NCBI GenBank assembly: GCA_963813375.1
Contig: CAWEYT010000010.1
Coordinates: forward strand, 248,001 to 312,000
Origin: DASTFY01 sp963813375
GTDB lineage: Bacteria; Actinomycetota; Acidimicrobiia; Acidimicrobiales; Ilumatobacteraceae
Length of the DNA stretch: 64,000 bases
Direction: 5' to 3'
Position 1 is the stretch's first letter, and each line of letters begins with the position of its first letter. Below are positions 54,112 to 62,615 of this stretch, one piece after another. The notes below the pieces were generated by a model. It searched no databases and was not told the origin of the DNA. It saw nothing but the letters and a program-made list of their open reading frames with translations. Position numbers and translations under genes: made by a program.

Positions 54112-54136
54112 CTACCCGGGGAGGGCAGGGGGAAAC
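54112..54136 (-). promoter_or_regulatory. SigB/SigF-like promoter upstream of pgsA
   Basis: On the minus strand GTTT (54133-54136) and GGGTAG (54112-54117) are 15 bases apart, and the GTG start at 54102 lies nine bases after the -10. The spacing suits a stress sigma factor and a nearly leaderless message. Confidence 0.35.
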
Positions 54137-54248
54137 GTGACGGCAGCCCGCTCACCCGCGCGAGCCCAGCCGATACCATCGACCGCGCAACGCCGCCGGG
54201 ATCCGTCCGCGCGGCAGGCCGACACCGACCAGATGGGGGTCCTCGACG

Positions 54249-56315
54249 GTGAAGACGTATCCGACCGCGAACATCCGCAACGTGGCCCTCGTGGGGCACA
54301 GCGGGAGCGGCAAGACGACCCTCGTCGAGGCGCTGCTCGTTCGGGCCGGAGCCATCCCTCGCGCCGGCCGTGTCGACGACGGCTCGTCCGTCTCGGACAC
54401 GGAGCCGGAGGAGGTGAAGCGCAAGATCTCCCTCTCGCTCGCCGTGGCGCCGGTCGAGTGGGAGGACCACAAGATCAACCTCATCGACACCCCTGGCTAC
54501 GCCGACTTCATGAGCGAGGTGGAGGCCGCCCTGAGCGTGGCCGACCTGGCGGTCTTCGTCGTCAGCGCGGTGGACGGCGTCGAGGTGCAGACCGAGGTCG
54601 TCTGGCGCCGGTGCGTCGAGCTCGGCGTGCCCCGCATGGTCTTCATCAACAAGGAGGACAAGGAGCGGGCCGACTTCCACCGGGTCCTGGACCAGCTCCG
54701 GGCCACGTTCGGTTCGGGGTTCGCGCCGCTCGAGCTGCCCATCGGCGAGGAGGCGGCCTTCCACGGCGTGGCGGACGTGCTCTCGGATCAGGCCTTCGAG
54801 TACGAGCCCGACGGCAAGCACCACACCGAACCGATGCCCGCCGACCTGGAGGAGGAGGAGCACCGCGTCCACGACGAGCTGATCGAGGAGATCGTCTCCG
54901 GCGACGACGAGCAGCTCGAGCGGTACCTGTCCGGCGAGGTGCCGTCGGTCGAGGAGTTGGAGCGGGCGCTCGCCCACGAGGTGCTCGAGGGCAGCGAGTT
55001 CCCGGTGCTGCTGGGCTCGGCGCTCACCGGTGTCGGCGTCGACCGCCTGGCCGACTTCATCTGCGAGATCGGCCCTTCTCCGGCCGACCGGCCGGTCACG
55101 GTCCGGGCCGGGGACCAGGAGGTGACCGTGTCCGCGGACGCCAGCGGTCAGCCGCTGGCCTACGTCTTCCGCACGATCGCCGACCCGTTCGTCGGCCAGC
55201 TCTCCCTGTTCAAGGTCCTGTCCGGCACCATCAAGACGGACGACCACCTCGTGAACGCCACCAGCGGCACCGACGAGCGGCTCCACGGCCTGTTCCACCT
55301 GCGGGGCAAGGACCAGACACCGGCCTCCTCGCTGGGAGCCGGTGACATCGCCGCGGTGGCCAAGCTGGCCAGCACCAGGACCGGCGACACCTTGGCCCCC
55401 AAGGGGTCACCGGTGCGGGTCGTGGCCAACCCTCCCCCGCCGGCGGTGCTCGCCATTGCGGTCCGGCCCCGCAGCCAGGCCGACGACGACAAGCTCGGCG
55501 GCGCGCTGCAGCGCCTCCAGGCCGAGGATCCGGCGCTGGTCGTCGAGCGCAACGAGGAGACCCGCCAGACGCTGCTCCGGGGCGTGGGTGAGACCCACCT
55601 GTCCGTCTCGCTCGAGCGGCTGGCTCGCAAGTTCGGCGTCAACGTCGACACGGAGGACGTCCGGGTCCCCTACCGGGAGACCATCTCCGGGCAGGCCGAG
55701 GCCGAGGGCAAGGTCAAGAAGCAGACCGGCGGTCACGGCCAGTTCGCGGTGGCCAACCTGCGGGTGGAACCGCTGGCCCGCGGCGAGGGCTTCGCCTTCG
55801 TCGACTCGATCGTCGGCGGCGCCATCCCGCGTCAGTACATCCCCGCCGTCCAGCGGGGGATCGAGGACACCATGGCCAACGGTGGCGTGCACGGGTTCCC
55901 GGTGGTCGACGTCAAGGTCCAGTGCTACGACGGCAAGTACCACAACGTCGACTCTTCGGAGATGGCCTTCCGCACCGCGGCGTCGGTCGGCTTCAAGGAC
56001 GCGATGGCCAAGGCCGGGGTCGTGGTCCTCGAGCCGGTCTCGTTGCTCACCGTGCGGGTGCCCGCCGCGTACCAGGGCGACGTGATGGGCGACATCAACT
56101 CCCGCCGAGGGCGGGTGCAGGGCACAGGCTCGACCGGGAGCGAGTCGGAGGTCACCGCACTGGTCCCGACGGCAGAGATCCTGCGCTACGCCATCGATCT
56201 GCGCTCGATGACCGGTGGGCGAGGAAGCTTCGTGGCCAACCACGATCACTACGACGTCCTGCCCAGCCATCTGATCGACAAGGCCAAGGCGACGCTCGCC
56301 GCGGCCCACGCCTGA
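54249..56315 (+). CDS. Elongation factor G-like GTPase (EF-G paralogue)
   Basis: The 688-residue protein (GTG start) has the P-loop GHSGSGKTTLVEAL (residues 16-29), LIDTPGYADFM, and NKED where EF-G has NKMD. All four later EF-G domains follow, with the domain IV segment QTGGHGQFAVANLRVEPL and the domain V GGRGSFVANHDHYDVLP. Switch I is shorter than in canonical EF-G. It belongs to the EF-G-like (FusA2/EF-G2-type) branch, whose role in translation is not settled. Its stop shares a base with the next gene. Confidence 0.88.
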   Translation: MKTYPTANIRNVALVGHSGSGKTTLVEALLVRAGAIPRAGRVDDGSSVSDTEPEEVKRKISLSLAVAPVEWEDHKINLIDTPGYADFMSEVEAALSVADLAVFVVSAVDGVEVQTEVVWRRCVELGVPRMVFINKEDKERADFHRVLDQLRATFGSGFAPLELPIGEEAAFHGVADVLSDQAFEYEPDGKHHTEPMPADLEEEEHRVHDELIEEIVSGDDEQLERYLSGEVPSVEELERALAHEVLEGSEFPVLLGSALTGVGVDRLADFICEIGPSPADRPVTVRAGDQEVTVSADASGQPLAYVFRTIADPFVGQLSLFKVLSGTIKTDDHLVNATSGTDERLHGLFHLRGKDQTPASSLGAGDIAAVAKLASTRTGDTLAPKGSPVRVVANPPPPAVLAIAVRPRSQADDDKLGGALQRLQAEDPALVVERNEETRQTLLRGVGETHLSVSLERLARKFGVNVDTEDVRVPYRETISGQAEAEGKVKKQTGGHGQFAVANLRVEPLARGEGFAFVDSIVGGAIPRQYIPAVQRGIEDTMANGGVHGFPVVDVKVQCYDGKYHNVDSSEMAFRTAASVGFKDAMAKAGVVVLEPVSLLTVRVPAAYQGDVMGDINSRRGRVQGTGSTGSESEVTALVPTAEILRYAIDLRSMTGGRGSFVANHDHYDVLPSHLIDKAKATLAAAHA

Positions 56316-56641
56316 TGGCCGGCTCATCGCCCGCGGACCTGGCGGTCACCTTCCGCTCGGTCGACCGCCGGCTGCGGGAGGCGCTGGAGGGCGAGCCTCC
56401 GAACGATGACGCAGCTGGGCCGGTGGCGGAGCTCCACCACCTCGTCACGACGGTCGCGCAGGACGTCGGGGCCGCCGGCGGCAGCAGCCTGCAAGAGCAC
56501 GGTGACGCCATCGCCGCCGCCATCGAGCGGGTGCCGGCCGACCACTGGGACCCCGCGCAGCTCGAGCGCCTGCGATCCGCGGCGCTGGACGCCGGGCGCC
56601 TCCTCCGGACGATTGCGGAGCTCACCGCCAAGGATTCGTGA
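56315..56641 (+). CDS. Small conserved-looking helical protein, unknown function
   Basis: The 108-residue protein starts at an ATG sharing a base with the EF-G paralogue stop (TGATG), so it is translationally coupled to it. It is predicted helical, acidic and Ala-rich (DLAVTFRSVDRRLREALEG; LERLRSAALDAGRLLRTIAE) with no cysteine or motif I recognise. The tight coupling suggests a role alongside the GTPase. I do not recognise a family. Confidence 0.6.
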   Translation: MAGSSPADLAVTFRSVDRRLREALEGEPPNDDAAGPVAELHHLVTTVAQDVGAAGGSSLQEHGDAIAAAIERVPADHWDPAQLERLRSAALDAGRLLRTIAELTAKDS

Positions 56642-56670
56642 GGGGCCTCCTGAGTCGGTGTAATCGGGAG

Positions 56671-56718
56671 CGCCGTACGGCGTTGTCTTCCCTGACGGGT
56701 AGGACACTCGTCAGGAGG
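56671..56718 (+). promoter_or_regulatory. Palindrome and ribosome-site hairpin before the sigma factor gene
   Basis: CGCCGTACGGCG at 56671-56682 is a perfect 12-bp palindrome. CTGACG (56692-56697) can pair with CGTCAG (56709-56714), and the right arm covers the first two bases of the AGGAGG ribosome site at 56713-56718. This could be an operator plus a weak translational control hairpin. Confidence 0.4.
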
Positions 56719-56723
56719 ATCAC

Positions 56724-57542
56724 ATGGCCAGCCAACCGACGTCGGGGCGATGCCGCCGCCGTCGGTCGGCCGGGCCGAAGGTCGCGGTGACGGCGCCGCC
56801 TCCGCCCAGCGGCGTCGTCACCGCCAACCTCCGTGGTTCCCCCACCGCCCTCCGTGCGCGACGGAGCGGCTGGACGCCATCCAGGCCGTCCATCCCCCCG
56901 ACCCTCGTGGTCCGGACCCATGGCGACGGATCAGACTCGGGCACGGTGCGCTCCCCCCACGTCCCTGCTGCCGGGCCGGCTTCGCCGCCGCCCCTGGCGG
57001 ACGAGGACCTGGTCGAGCGAGCCCGCACCGATCCGGACGCCTTCGCCGAGCTGTACCGCCGCTACGTACGGCGGGTCCACGCGTTCGTCTACCGACGCAG
57101 CCGCTCGTCCGAGCTGGCGGAGGAGATCACGGCGTCGACCTTCGAACGGGCCCTGCGCGCCCTGCCCAGCTTCCGCTGGCGCGACGGGGGGTTCCAGGCC
57201 TGGCTCTACCGCATCGCGGCCAACGAGCTGGCCAGCCACTACCGGCGGGCGCAGCGCCAGCAGAGCGAGCGAGGGCAGCGCGCCGCCCGTCAGCTCCATG
57301 ACGACGCACCGGTGACCGAGCCGACCCTGGACGACGGCGCCGGCTCCGCGGTGCTCCGGGCGCTCGGCCAGCTGAACGAGCGCTACCAACGGGCCATCAG
57401 CCTCCGCTACCTCTCCGGCCTGTCCCCCGAGGACGCCGCCCGCGCCATGGGACTCAGCAAGGCCACGTTCGCGGTGGTGCTGCACCGTGCCATGGGGGCG
57501 CTCCGCAAGGTGATCGACCAGCAGACGGGGGACGGCTCGTGA
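56724..57542 (+). CDS. ECF-type RNA polymerase sigma factor with long N-terminal extension
   Basis: The 272-residue protein has region 2 (DAFAELYRRYVRRVHAFVYR; AEEITASTFERALRAL, FQAWLYRIAANELASHYRR) and region 4 (LNERYQRAISLRYLSGLSPE; AARAMGLSKATFAVVLHRAM). The region before residue 90 is Pro/Arg/Ser-rich and not part of the sigma fold, but the AGGAGG site six bases before ATG 56724 strongly supports this start. Its stop overlaps the next gene by four bases (GTGA), the arrangement expected of a sigma/anti-sigma pair. Confidence 0.85.
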   Translation: MASQPTSGRCRRRRSAGPKVAVTAPPPPSGVVTANLRGSPTALRARRSGWTPSRPSIPPTLVVRTHGDGSDSGTVRSPHVPAAGPASPPPLADEDLVERARTDPDAFAELYRRYVRRVHAFVYRRSRSSELAEEITASTFERALRALPSFRWRDGGFQAWLYRIAANELASHYRRAQRQQSERGQRAARQLHDDAPVTEPTLDDGAGSAVLRALGQLNERYQRAISLRYLSGLSPEDAARAMGLSKATFAVVLHRAMGALRKVIDQQTGDGS

Positions 57543-58681
57543 ACCTGGCCGAGCTCCACGACGAGCTGGAACGGCTCGGATCCCGGCCAGTGCCGCTGCC
57601 GGATCACGATCGCCTCGAGGCCCTCGAGCAGCGCCTCCTGCGCGAGTTCGTGGTCGCCGCGCGCTCGGGCGATCCCGTCCCGACGTTGAACTCCGCCCGC
57701 CGCCGGCGCCGCCAGGTGCTGGCCGCCGGGCTGGCCGCGGCTGCCGCCGCGCTGGCCACGGCCATGGTCCTCGCCCGGGGCGGCGAGCCCAGCTACGAGG
57801 TCAGTGCCGCGACCGGCGCCGTGGCCATGTATCCCGACGGCGCCCGCCGTCCGGTGGAGGCCGGAGACCGTGTGCCGGCGGGCGGGCTGATCATGACCGG
57901 TCCGATCGGTGCTGTGACGATCGAGGAGACGACCGTCGGCGCCGACCACGTGATCCTGCTCGACGACGAGAACATCGCGCTCCTGCCGATCAGACCGTCC
58001 TCCCGCCCAGTCGACATCCCGCCGCCAGCTCCGGTGGTGACCGCACCGGCGACCGCACCGCCCACCGCGGCACCCGTGACGCTGGTGCCGACCATCGCCA
58101 CCTCCCCGCCGCCCGCTCCCGCCGCGCTGAACCCGGCGCCGTTGAGCCTGACGGTGACCGAGACCGGCGACGGCGTCCAGCTCTCCTGGACACCCACCGA
58201 CGCCGTCAGCTTCGAGCGCTACGTCGTGGTGCGCGGTACGGCCGACAGCGGAACGCTCGTGGACGTGGCCGAGCTCCCGGACCTCCTCCAGACGTCCTTC
58301 ACCGACACGACCCCACCGACCGGGGTCGAGCTCTGCTACAAGGTCGTGGCCGTCGACGCCGCCGGCCTCCCCGTGGCCGAGAGCGAGACCATCACCGTCG
58401 TCGTCGAGGGAACCGGCAGCTCGAACGAGATCCCGCCGTCCTCCGATCCGGCTCCGACCACGGTGACGACCCAGCCCGGCAGCACCGCGACGAGCGGGCC
58501 GGAGACGACCACCTCCTCGCCGGCGACGGCTTCGCCAGGCACGGAGGTCGCGACGACCGTCGCCGAGAGCGTGCCCGAGACCGTGCCCGAGGCGATGCCG
58601 ACCACTGCCGGCGGCACCACCTCCGACGACGAGGCGCCGCCACCGACGAGCGGGGAGAAGGGCGGGGAGGGCGAGGGCTGA
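57539..58681 (+). CDS. Membrane protein with FN3 domain, putative anti-sigma or sensor partner
   Basis: The 380-residue protein (GTG start over the sigma stop) has a cytoplasmic region of about 58 residues, a membrane helix (VLAAGLAAAAAALATAMVLA), and a small domain with YEVSAATGAVAMYPDGARRP that looks FecR-like. A Pro/Ala linker, a fibronectin type III domain (LSLTVTETGDGVQLSWTPTD; ELCYKVVAVDAAG) and a Ser/Thr/Pro tail follow. Coupling to the sigma gene and the cytoplasmic N terminus suggest a membrane-tethered regulator. No zinc HxxxCxxC anti-sigma motif is seen, so the role is inference. Confidence 0.65.
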   Translation: MNLAELHDELERLGSRPVPLPDHDRLEALEQRLLREFVVAARSGDPVPTLNSARRRRRQVLAAGLAAAAAALATAMVLARGGEPSYEVSAATGAVAMYPDGARRPVEAGDRVPAGGLIMTGPIGAVTIEETTVGADHVILLDDENIALLPIRPSSRPVDIPPPAPVVTAPATAPPTAAPVTLVPTIATSPPPAPAALNPAPLSLTVTETGDGVQLSWTPTDAVSFERYVVVRGTADSGTLVDVAELPDLLQTSFTDTTPPTGVELCYKVVAVDAAGLPVAESETITVVVEGTGSSNEIPPSSDPAPTTVTTQPGSTATSGPETTTSSPATASPGTEVATTVAESVPETVPEAMPTTAGGTTSDDEAPPPTSGEKGGEGEG

Positions 58682-58689
58682 GCGGCGGC

Positions 58690-59202
58690 TCAGCCCTCGC
58701 GCCAGGCCTCGGGTTCCTCGGGGTTGTCCTCCACGAGCTGCTCGACGACGTGGCCGTCCACGGCGTCGATGAGCACGAACCCCCGGCGGCGGGGCGGCTC
58801 CTCCGTCGAGTAGCAGAGGATGCGCCACGTGGGCCGGCTGCGCAGGCCGCGCCAGGCGAGCTGGGCCGACGCGTGCCCGACCGGGAAGCCGACGGCGTTC
58901 GTCGCCGTCACCAGCCCCTCCTGCTCGTCGACCGTCATGCGCCAGCCGCTGGTGATGGAGTAGATGCCCGCCAGCCCGAGGAGCGCCGCGGCCAGGACGA
59001 GACCCTGGTTCACCAGCACCGGCTCCTCGCCCCGCCGGACGAGGTAGGTCAGCAGGCAGGTGGCGGCGATGACGAGGTAGATGACCCCGGGCACCCGGCG
59101 CCGGCTGTTGTCGGGGAACTTGTACGGGCCGACGTAGCCGGAGGCATCGAGGTCCTCGGGCAGCTCATCCCGGACGTCGTCGTGCGCGAGCTCATCGTCC
59201 AT
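58690..59202 (-). CDS. Two-helix membrane protein with a PH-like domain, unknown function
   Basis: The 170-residue protein has an acidic N-terminal 40 residues, two membrane helices (VPGVIYLVIAATCLLTYLV and GLVLAAALLGLAGIYSI), and then a beta-rich region (WRMTVDEQEGLVTATNAVGF; RILCYSTEEPPRRRGFVLID). It ends with an acidic tail. The architecture resembles small PH-domain membrane proteins. It is next to the HIT gene on the same strand, 23 bases before it in coordinates. No function can be assigned. Confidence 0.6.
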   Translation of the reverse strand: MDDELAHDDVRDELPEDLDASGYVGPYKFPDNSRRRVPGVIYLVIAATCLLTYLVRRGEEPVLVNQGLVLAAALLGLAGIYSITSGWRMTVDEQEGLVTATNAVGFPVGHASAQLAWRGLRSRPTWRILCYSTEEPPRRRGFVLIDAVDGHVVEQLVEDNPEEPEAWREG

Positions 59203-59225
59203 GGGCGGCGTCCATGGCACAGAGG

Positions 59226-59735
59226 CTAGGAGGAGGGCCAGGCCGCGCGCAGGCGGGCCGCGGTGGCCGGCAGGGCCTCGGGGATGGTCCGGGTGTTGGC
59301 CGTGGCCGTCATGAAGTTGCTGTCACCGATCCACCGCGGCACGACGTGGACGTGGAGGTGCTGCGCGACACTGCCCCCCGCCGGCCGGCCCAGGTTGAGG
59401 CCCACGTTGAGCCCCTCGGGTGCGTAGGCGGCCTTGACGGCCCGCACGGCGTCGGTGACGGTCGCCCACAGCTCGGTGTGCTCGTCCGGTTCAAGGTCCT
59501 CCAGCGCCGCCACCTCGCGATACGGCAGCACCATCGTGTGGGCGGTCGAGTAGGGGTAGGCGTTGAGGATGGCGAACACCGTCGTGCCGCGGTGGACGAT
59601 GTGGGTCTCCTCGTCGGGCAGGCCGGACTGGAGGATCCGGGTGAACACGGATGCCGACCCGGCGTCCTCGTCGCCCGGCGGCGGGACGGAGGAGACGTAG
59701 CCGGTCCGCCAACCGTTCCAGAGGCGTTCGAGCAC
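59226..59735 (-). CDS. HIT-family nucleotide hydrolase/transferase
   Basis: The 169-residue protein has the histidine triad QHLHVHVVPRW and the N-terminal FAILNAYPYSTAHTMVLPYR of the Ap4A-phosphorylase-like/HIT branch, starting at GTG 59735. It lies nine bases after the thrS stop, the same neighbour as in mycobacteria (thrS-HIT-pgsA). The family cleaves dinucleoside polyphosphates or nucleotide conjugates; the substrate is not determined. Confidence 0.92.
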   Translation of the reverse strand: MLERLWNGWRTGYVSSVPPPGDEDAGSASVFTRILQSGLPDEETHIVHRGTTVFAILNAYPYSTAHTMVLPYREVAALEDLEPDEHTELWATVTDAVRAVKAAYAPEGLNVGLNLGRPAGGSVAQHLHVHVVPRWIGDSNFMTATANTRTIPEALPATAARLRAAWPSS

Positions 59736-59744
59736 GGGCCCGGC

Positions 59745-61733
59745 TCAGGCGCCGACGACGGCGGCGACGGCCACCTCGCTCCGCAGGCGGGCCACGAAGT
59801 CCTCGACGGACACGTTGCGCTCGGGCTTGTCGCTGCCGCGGGCGTTGACCCCGACGGTCCGTGCGGCCACGTCGTCGTCGCCCACGACGAGCACGTAGGG
59901 CAGCTTCTCGAGCTTGCCCGCCCGGACCCGCTTGCCCAGCCCCTCGTCCGCCCCGACCTCGTCGACCCGGAAGCCCTCTCCTCGGAGCAGCGTCGTCACC
60001 TCCGCGGCATAGGCCTCGTGGGCCGCGGCCACCGGCAGCACTCGGGCCTGGACCGGGGCCAGCCAGGTCGGGAAGGCACCGGCGAAGTGCTCGACCAGCA
60101 CCCCGAAGAAGCGCTCCACCGACCCGAACAGGGCGCGGTGGATCATCACCGGTTGGTGCCGCTCGTTGTCCGCGCCCACGTACTCCAGCTCGAAGCGCGC
60201 AGGCAGGTTGAAGTCGTACTGGATGGTCGACAGCTGCCAGCGTCGACCGATGGCGTCCCGCACGTCGACGTCGATCTTGGGGCCGTAGAAGGCGGCGTCG
60301 CCCTCCTTGATCTGGTAGCTGAGACCCTCGACCACCAGCGCGTCGCGGAGGGTCTCGGTGGCGCGCTCCCAGGCGTCCTCCGAGCCGATGGACTTCATCG
60401 GATCGCGAGTCGAGAGGTTGGCCTCGAAGTCCTCGAACCCGAAGGCCCGCAGCACCGAGATCACGAAGTTGAGCAGGCTGCGGATCTCGTCCGGCGCCTG
60501 CTCCCGCGTGCAGAAGATGTGGCTGTCGTCCTGCGTGAAGCCGCGGATGCGCAACAGACCGTGCAGCGTGCCCGCTCGCTCGTAGCGGTAGACGGTGCCG
60601 AGCTCGTAGAGCCGCAGCGGCAGCTCCCGGTAGCTGCGCATCCGGCTGCGGTAGATCAGGCAATGGATCGGGCAGTTCATGGGCTTCAGGTGGTACGACC
60701 CGTTGTCCATGTCCATGGCCGGGTACATGTTCTCCTTGTACCAATCGAGGTGTCCCGAGGTCTGGAAGACCTGCGAGCGGGCCAGGTGCGGGCTGTACAC
60801 GAACTCGTAGCCACCGGCCGCGTGCCGGGCCCGGCTGTAGTCCTCCATGAGCTTGCGGATCACGCCACCCTTGGGGTGCCAGACGGCCAGGCCGCCGCCC
60901 AGCTCGGACGGGAACGAGAGCAGGTCCAGCTCCACCGCCAGGCGACGGTGGTCGCGCTTCTCCGCCTCCTCGAGCCGGTGGAGGTGCTCGTCGAGCGCGG
61001 CCTTGGACTCCCAGGCCGTGCCGTAGATGCGCTGGAGCATCGGGCCGTGCTCGTTGCCCCGCCAGTAGGCGCCGGCGACCTTCATGAGCTTGAAGTGACC
61101 GAGCCGGCCGGTGCTGGCGACGTGCGGACCGCGGCACAGGTCGACGAACTCGGGCGTGTTGCGGTACACGCTGATGACCGAGCCGGCCGTGACCTCGCCG
61201 GCGTCGGCGCTGTCAGCCCGGGCGCCGTCGTCGTCCTGCACCCGCTCGATGATCTCGACCTTGTAGGGCTGGTCGGCGAACAGCTCGAGCGCAGCCTCCG
61301 GCGCGACCTCGTCGCGCAGGAAGGGTTGATCGGCGGCGATGATCTCCCGCATGCGGGCCTCGATGGCGACCAGATCGTCCTCGTGGAACGTGCGTCCGTC
61401 CGGCAGGTCGAAGTCGTAGTAGAAGCCGTCCTCGATGGCCGGCCCGATCGAGAACTTGGCGCCCGGGTAGAGCTGCGTGACGGCCTGGGCCATGACGTGG
61501 GCCGTGGAGTGTCGCAGGACGTGGCGCCCCTCGTCGGAGGCGTCGGTGATGACGGCGACGGCAGCCCGATCCGGCAGCGGGCGCTCGAGGTCCCACTCCT
61601 CCCCCTCGACGGTGGCCGCCACCGCGGCCTTGGCCAGCCGTGAGCCGATGGACCGGGCGACATCGCCCGCAGTCGAACCCGGTGGGTACGCGCGCTCGCT
61701 GCCGTCCGGGAGGGTGATGGAGATGTCGCTCAT
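59745..61733 (-). CDS. thrS: Threonine--tRNA ligase
   Basis: The 662-residue synthetase has an N-terminal TGS domain (ITLPDGSERAYPPGSTAGDV), an editing domain with HSTAHVMAQAV and RGPHVASTG, and class II motifs (GGGLAVWHPKGGVIRKLMED; LRIRGFTQDDSHIFC; GADNERHQPVMIHRALFGS). The C-terminal anticodon-binding domain is PYVLVVGDDD. The start at 61733 begins MSDISITLP; the upstream in-frame codons belong to the spacer. The gene is intact, in contrast to ileS. Confidence 0.97.
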   Translation of the reverse strand: MSDISITLPDGSERAYPPGSTAGDVARSIGSRLAKAAVAATVEGEEWDLERPLPDRAAVAVITDASDEGRHVLRHSTAHVMAQAVTQLYPGAKFSIGPAIEDGFYYDFDLPDGRTFHEDDLVAIEARMREIIAADQPFLRDEVAPEAALELFADQPYKVEIIERVQDDDGARADSADAGEVTAGSVISVYRNTPEFVDLCRGPHVASTGRLGHFKLMKVAGAYWRGNEHGPMLQRIYGTAWESKAALDEHLHRLEEAEKRDHRRLAVELDLLSFPSELGGGLAVWHPKGGVIRKLMEDYSRARHAAGGYEFVYSPHLARSQVFQTSGHLDWYKENMYPAMDMDNGSYHLKPMNCPIHCLIYRSRMRSYRELPLRLYELGTVYRYERAGTLHGLLRIRGFTQDDSHIFCTREQAPDEIRSLLNFVISVLRAFGFEDFEANLSTRDPMKSIGSEDAWERATETLRDALVVEGLSYQIKEGDAAFYGPKIDVDVRDAIGRRWQLSTIQYDFNLPARFELEYVGADNERHQPVMIHRALFGSVERFFGVLVEHFAGAFPTWLAPVQARVLPVAAAHEAYAAEVTTLLRGEGFRVDEVGADEGLGKRVRAGKLEKLPYVLVVGDDDVAARTVGVNARGSDKPERNVSVEDFVARLRSEVAVAAVVGA

Positions 61734-61783
61734 GGCCCCGGCGAATCTACCGGCGGCCACCGTCGCCCCCCGGCCGGGTTTGG

Positions 61784-62557
61784 TCAGCCCGTCGTCACCA
61801 GCTCCGGCTGCCCCGCGCGCACCGGGTCGTCGACGTGGGCGACGCGGGCCGTCTCGCTGGGGATCGATTCGGACTTCTTGGTGGCGTAGACGTCCCGGTA
61901 CTCCTGGCCGGTGAGCTCCCGGATCTCGAACATCAGCTCGTCGGTGATCTGCCGGAGCACGAGGCGGTCCTCGGCGCGATCCTGGTACCGGTCGGCCTTG
62001 ATCGGCCGGCCGATCCGGATCGTGCAGTGCATCCCCACCTTCGGCACCTTGGCGTGGGGCGGCTGGATGTCCCGGGTCCCGATGACCCCCACCGGGAAGA
62101 TCGGGCAGCCGACCTTGAGGGCCAGGCGGGCCGCGCCCGTGTGACCCCGGTACAGGACACCGTCACGGCTCCGGGTGCCCTCCGGGAAGATGCCGAAGAG
62201 CTCGCCGCGGCGCAGCACGGATTCGGCGGCGTCGAGCGCGCTCTGCGACCGGTCACCGCCCGATCGGTCGATGGGGATCATGCCCAGCGCCGGGAAGACG
62301 TGCTTCGTCTTCCACGAGTCCATGTACTCGGCCTTGCCGACGAAGCTGATCCGGCGGGGCACCGTGAGCATCAAGAACGCGGAGTCGAGGAAGCTGACGT
62401 GGTTGGGGCAAAGGATCGCCGGGCCGTCGGAGGGTAGACGGTCGTACCCCTCCAGGTGGAAGCGCCACAGCCGTCGGGCCACCGGCGCGGCGACGCTCCG
62501 CCAGCGGTCCTGGAGCGCGGTCGCGCCCTGGTAGTCCCCTCCGGCTGCCGGTGTCAC
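61784..62557 (-). CDS. 1-acylglycerol-3-phosphate acyltransferase (PlsC family)
   Basis: The 257-residue acyltransferase has motif I NHVSFLDS, motif III FPEGTRS and the intermediate block GKAEYMDSWKTKHVFPALG. GTG 62557 is the start. Its C-terminal 25 residues are variable and polar. It is 50 bases upstream of thrS on the same strand and is likely to make phosphatidic acid or a related lipid at the cytoplasmic membrane. Confidence 0.9.
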   Translation of the reverse strand: MTPAAGGDYQGATALQDRWRSVAAPVARRLWRFHLEGYDRLPSDGPAILCPNHVSFLDSAFLMLTVPRRISFVGKAEYMDSWKTKHVFPALGMIPIDRSGGDRSQSALDAAESVLRRGELFGIFPEGTRSRDGVLYRGHTGAARLALKVGCPIFPVGVIGTRDIQPPHAKVPKVGMHCTIRIGRPIKADRYQDRAEDRLVLRQITDELMFEIRELTGQEYRDVYATKKSESIPSETARVAHVDDPVRAGQPELVTTG

Positions 62558-62615
62558 GCCCCGATCCTACGCGGCGTGCGTTGCCGGTGGGTGAGGCAGG
62601 TCTGTCCGGGACCTG

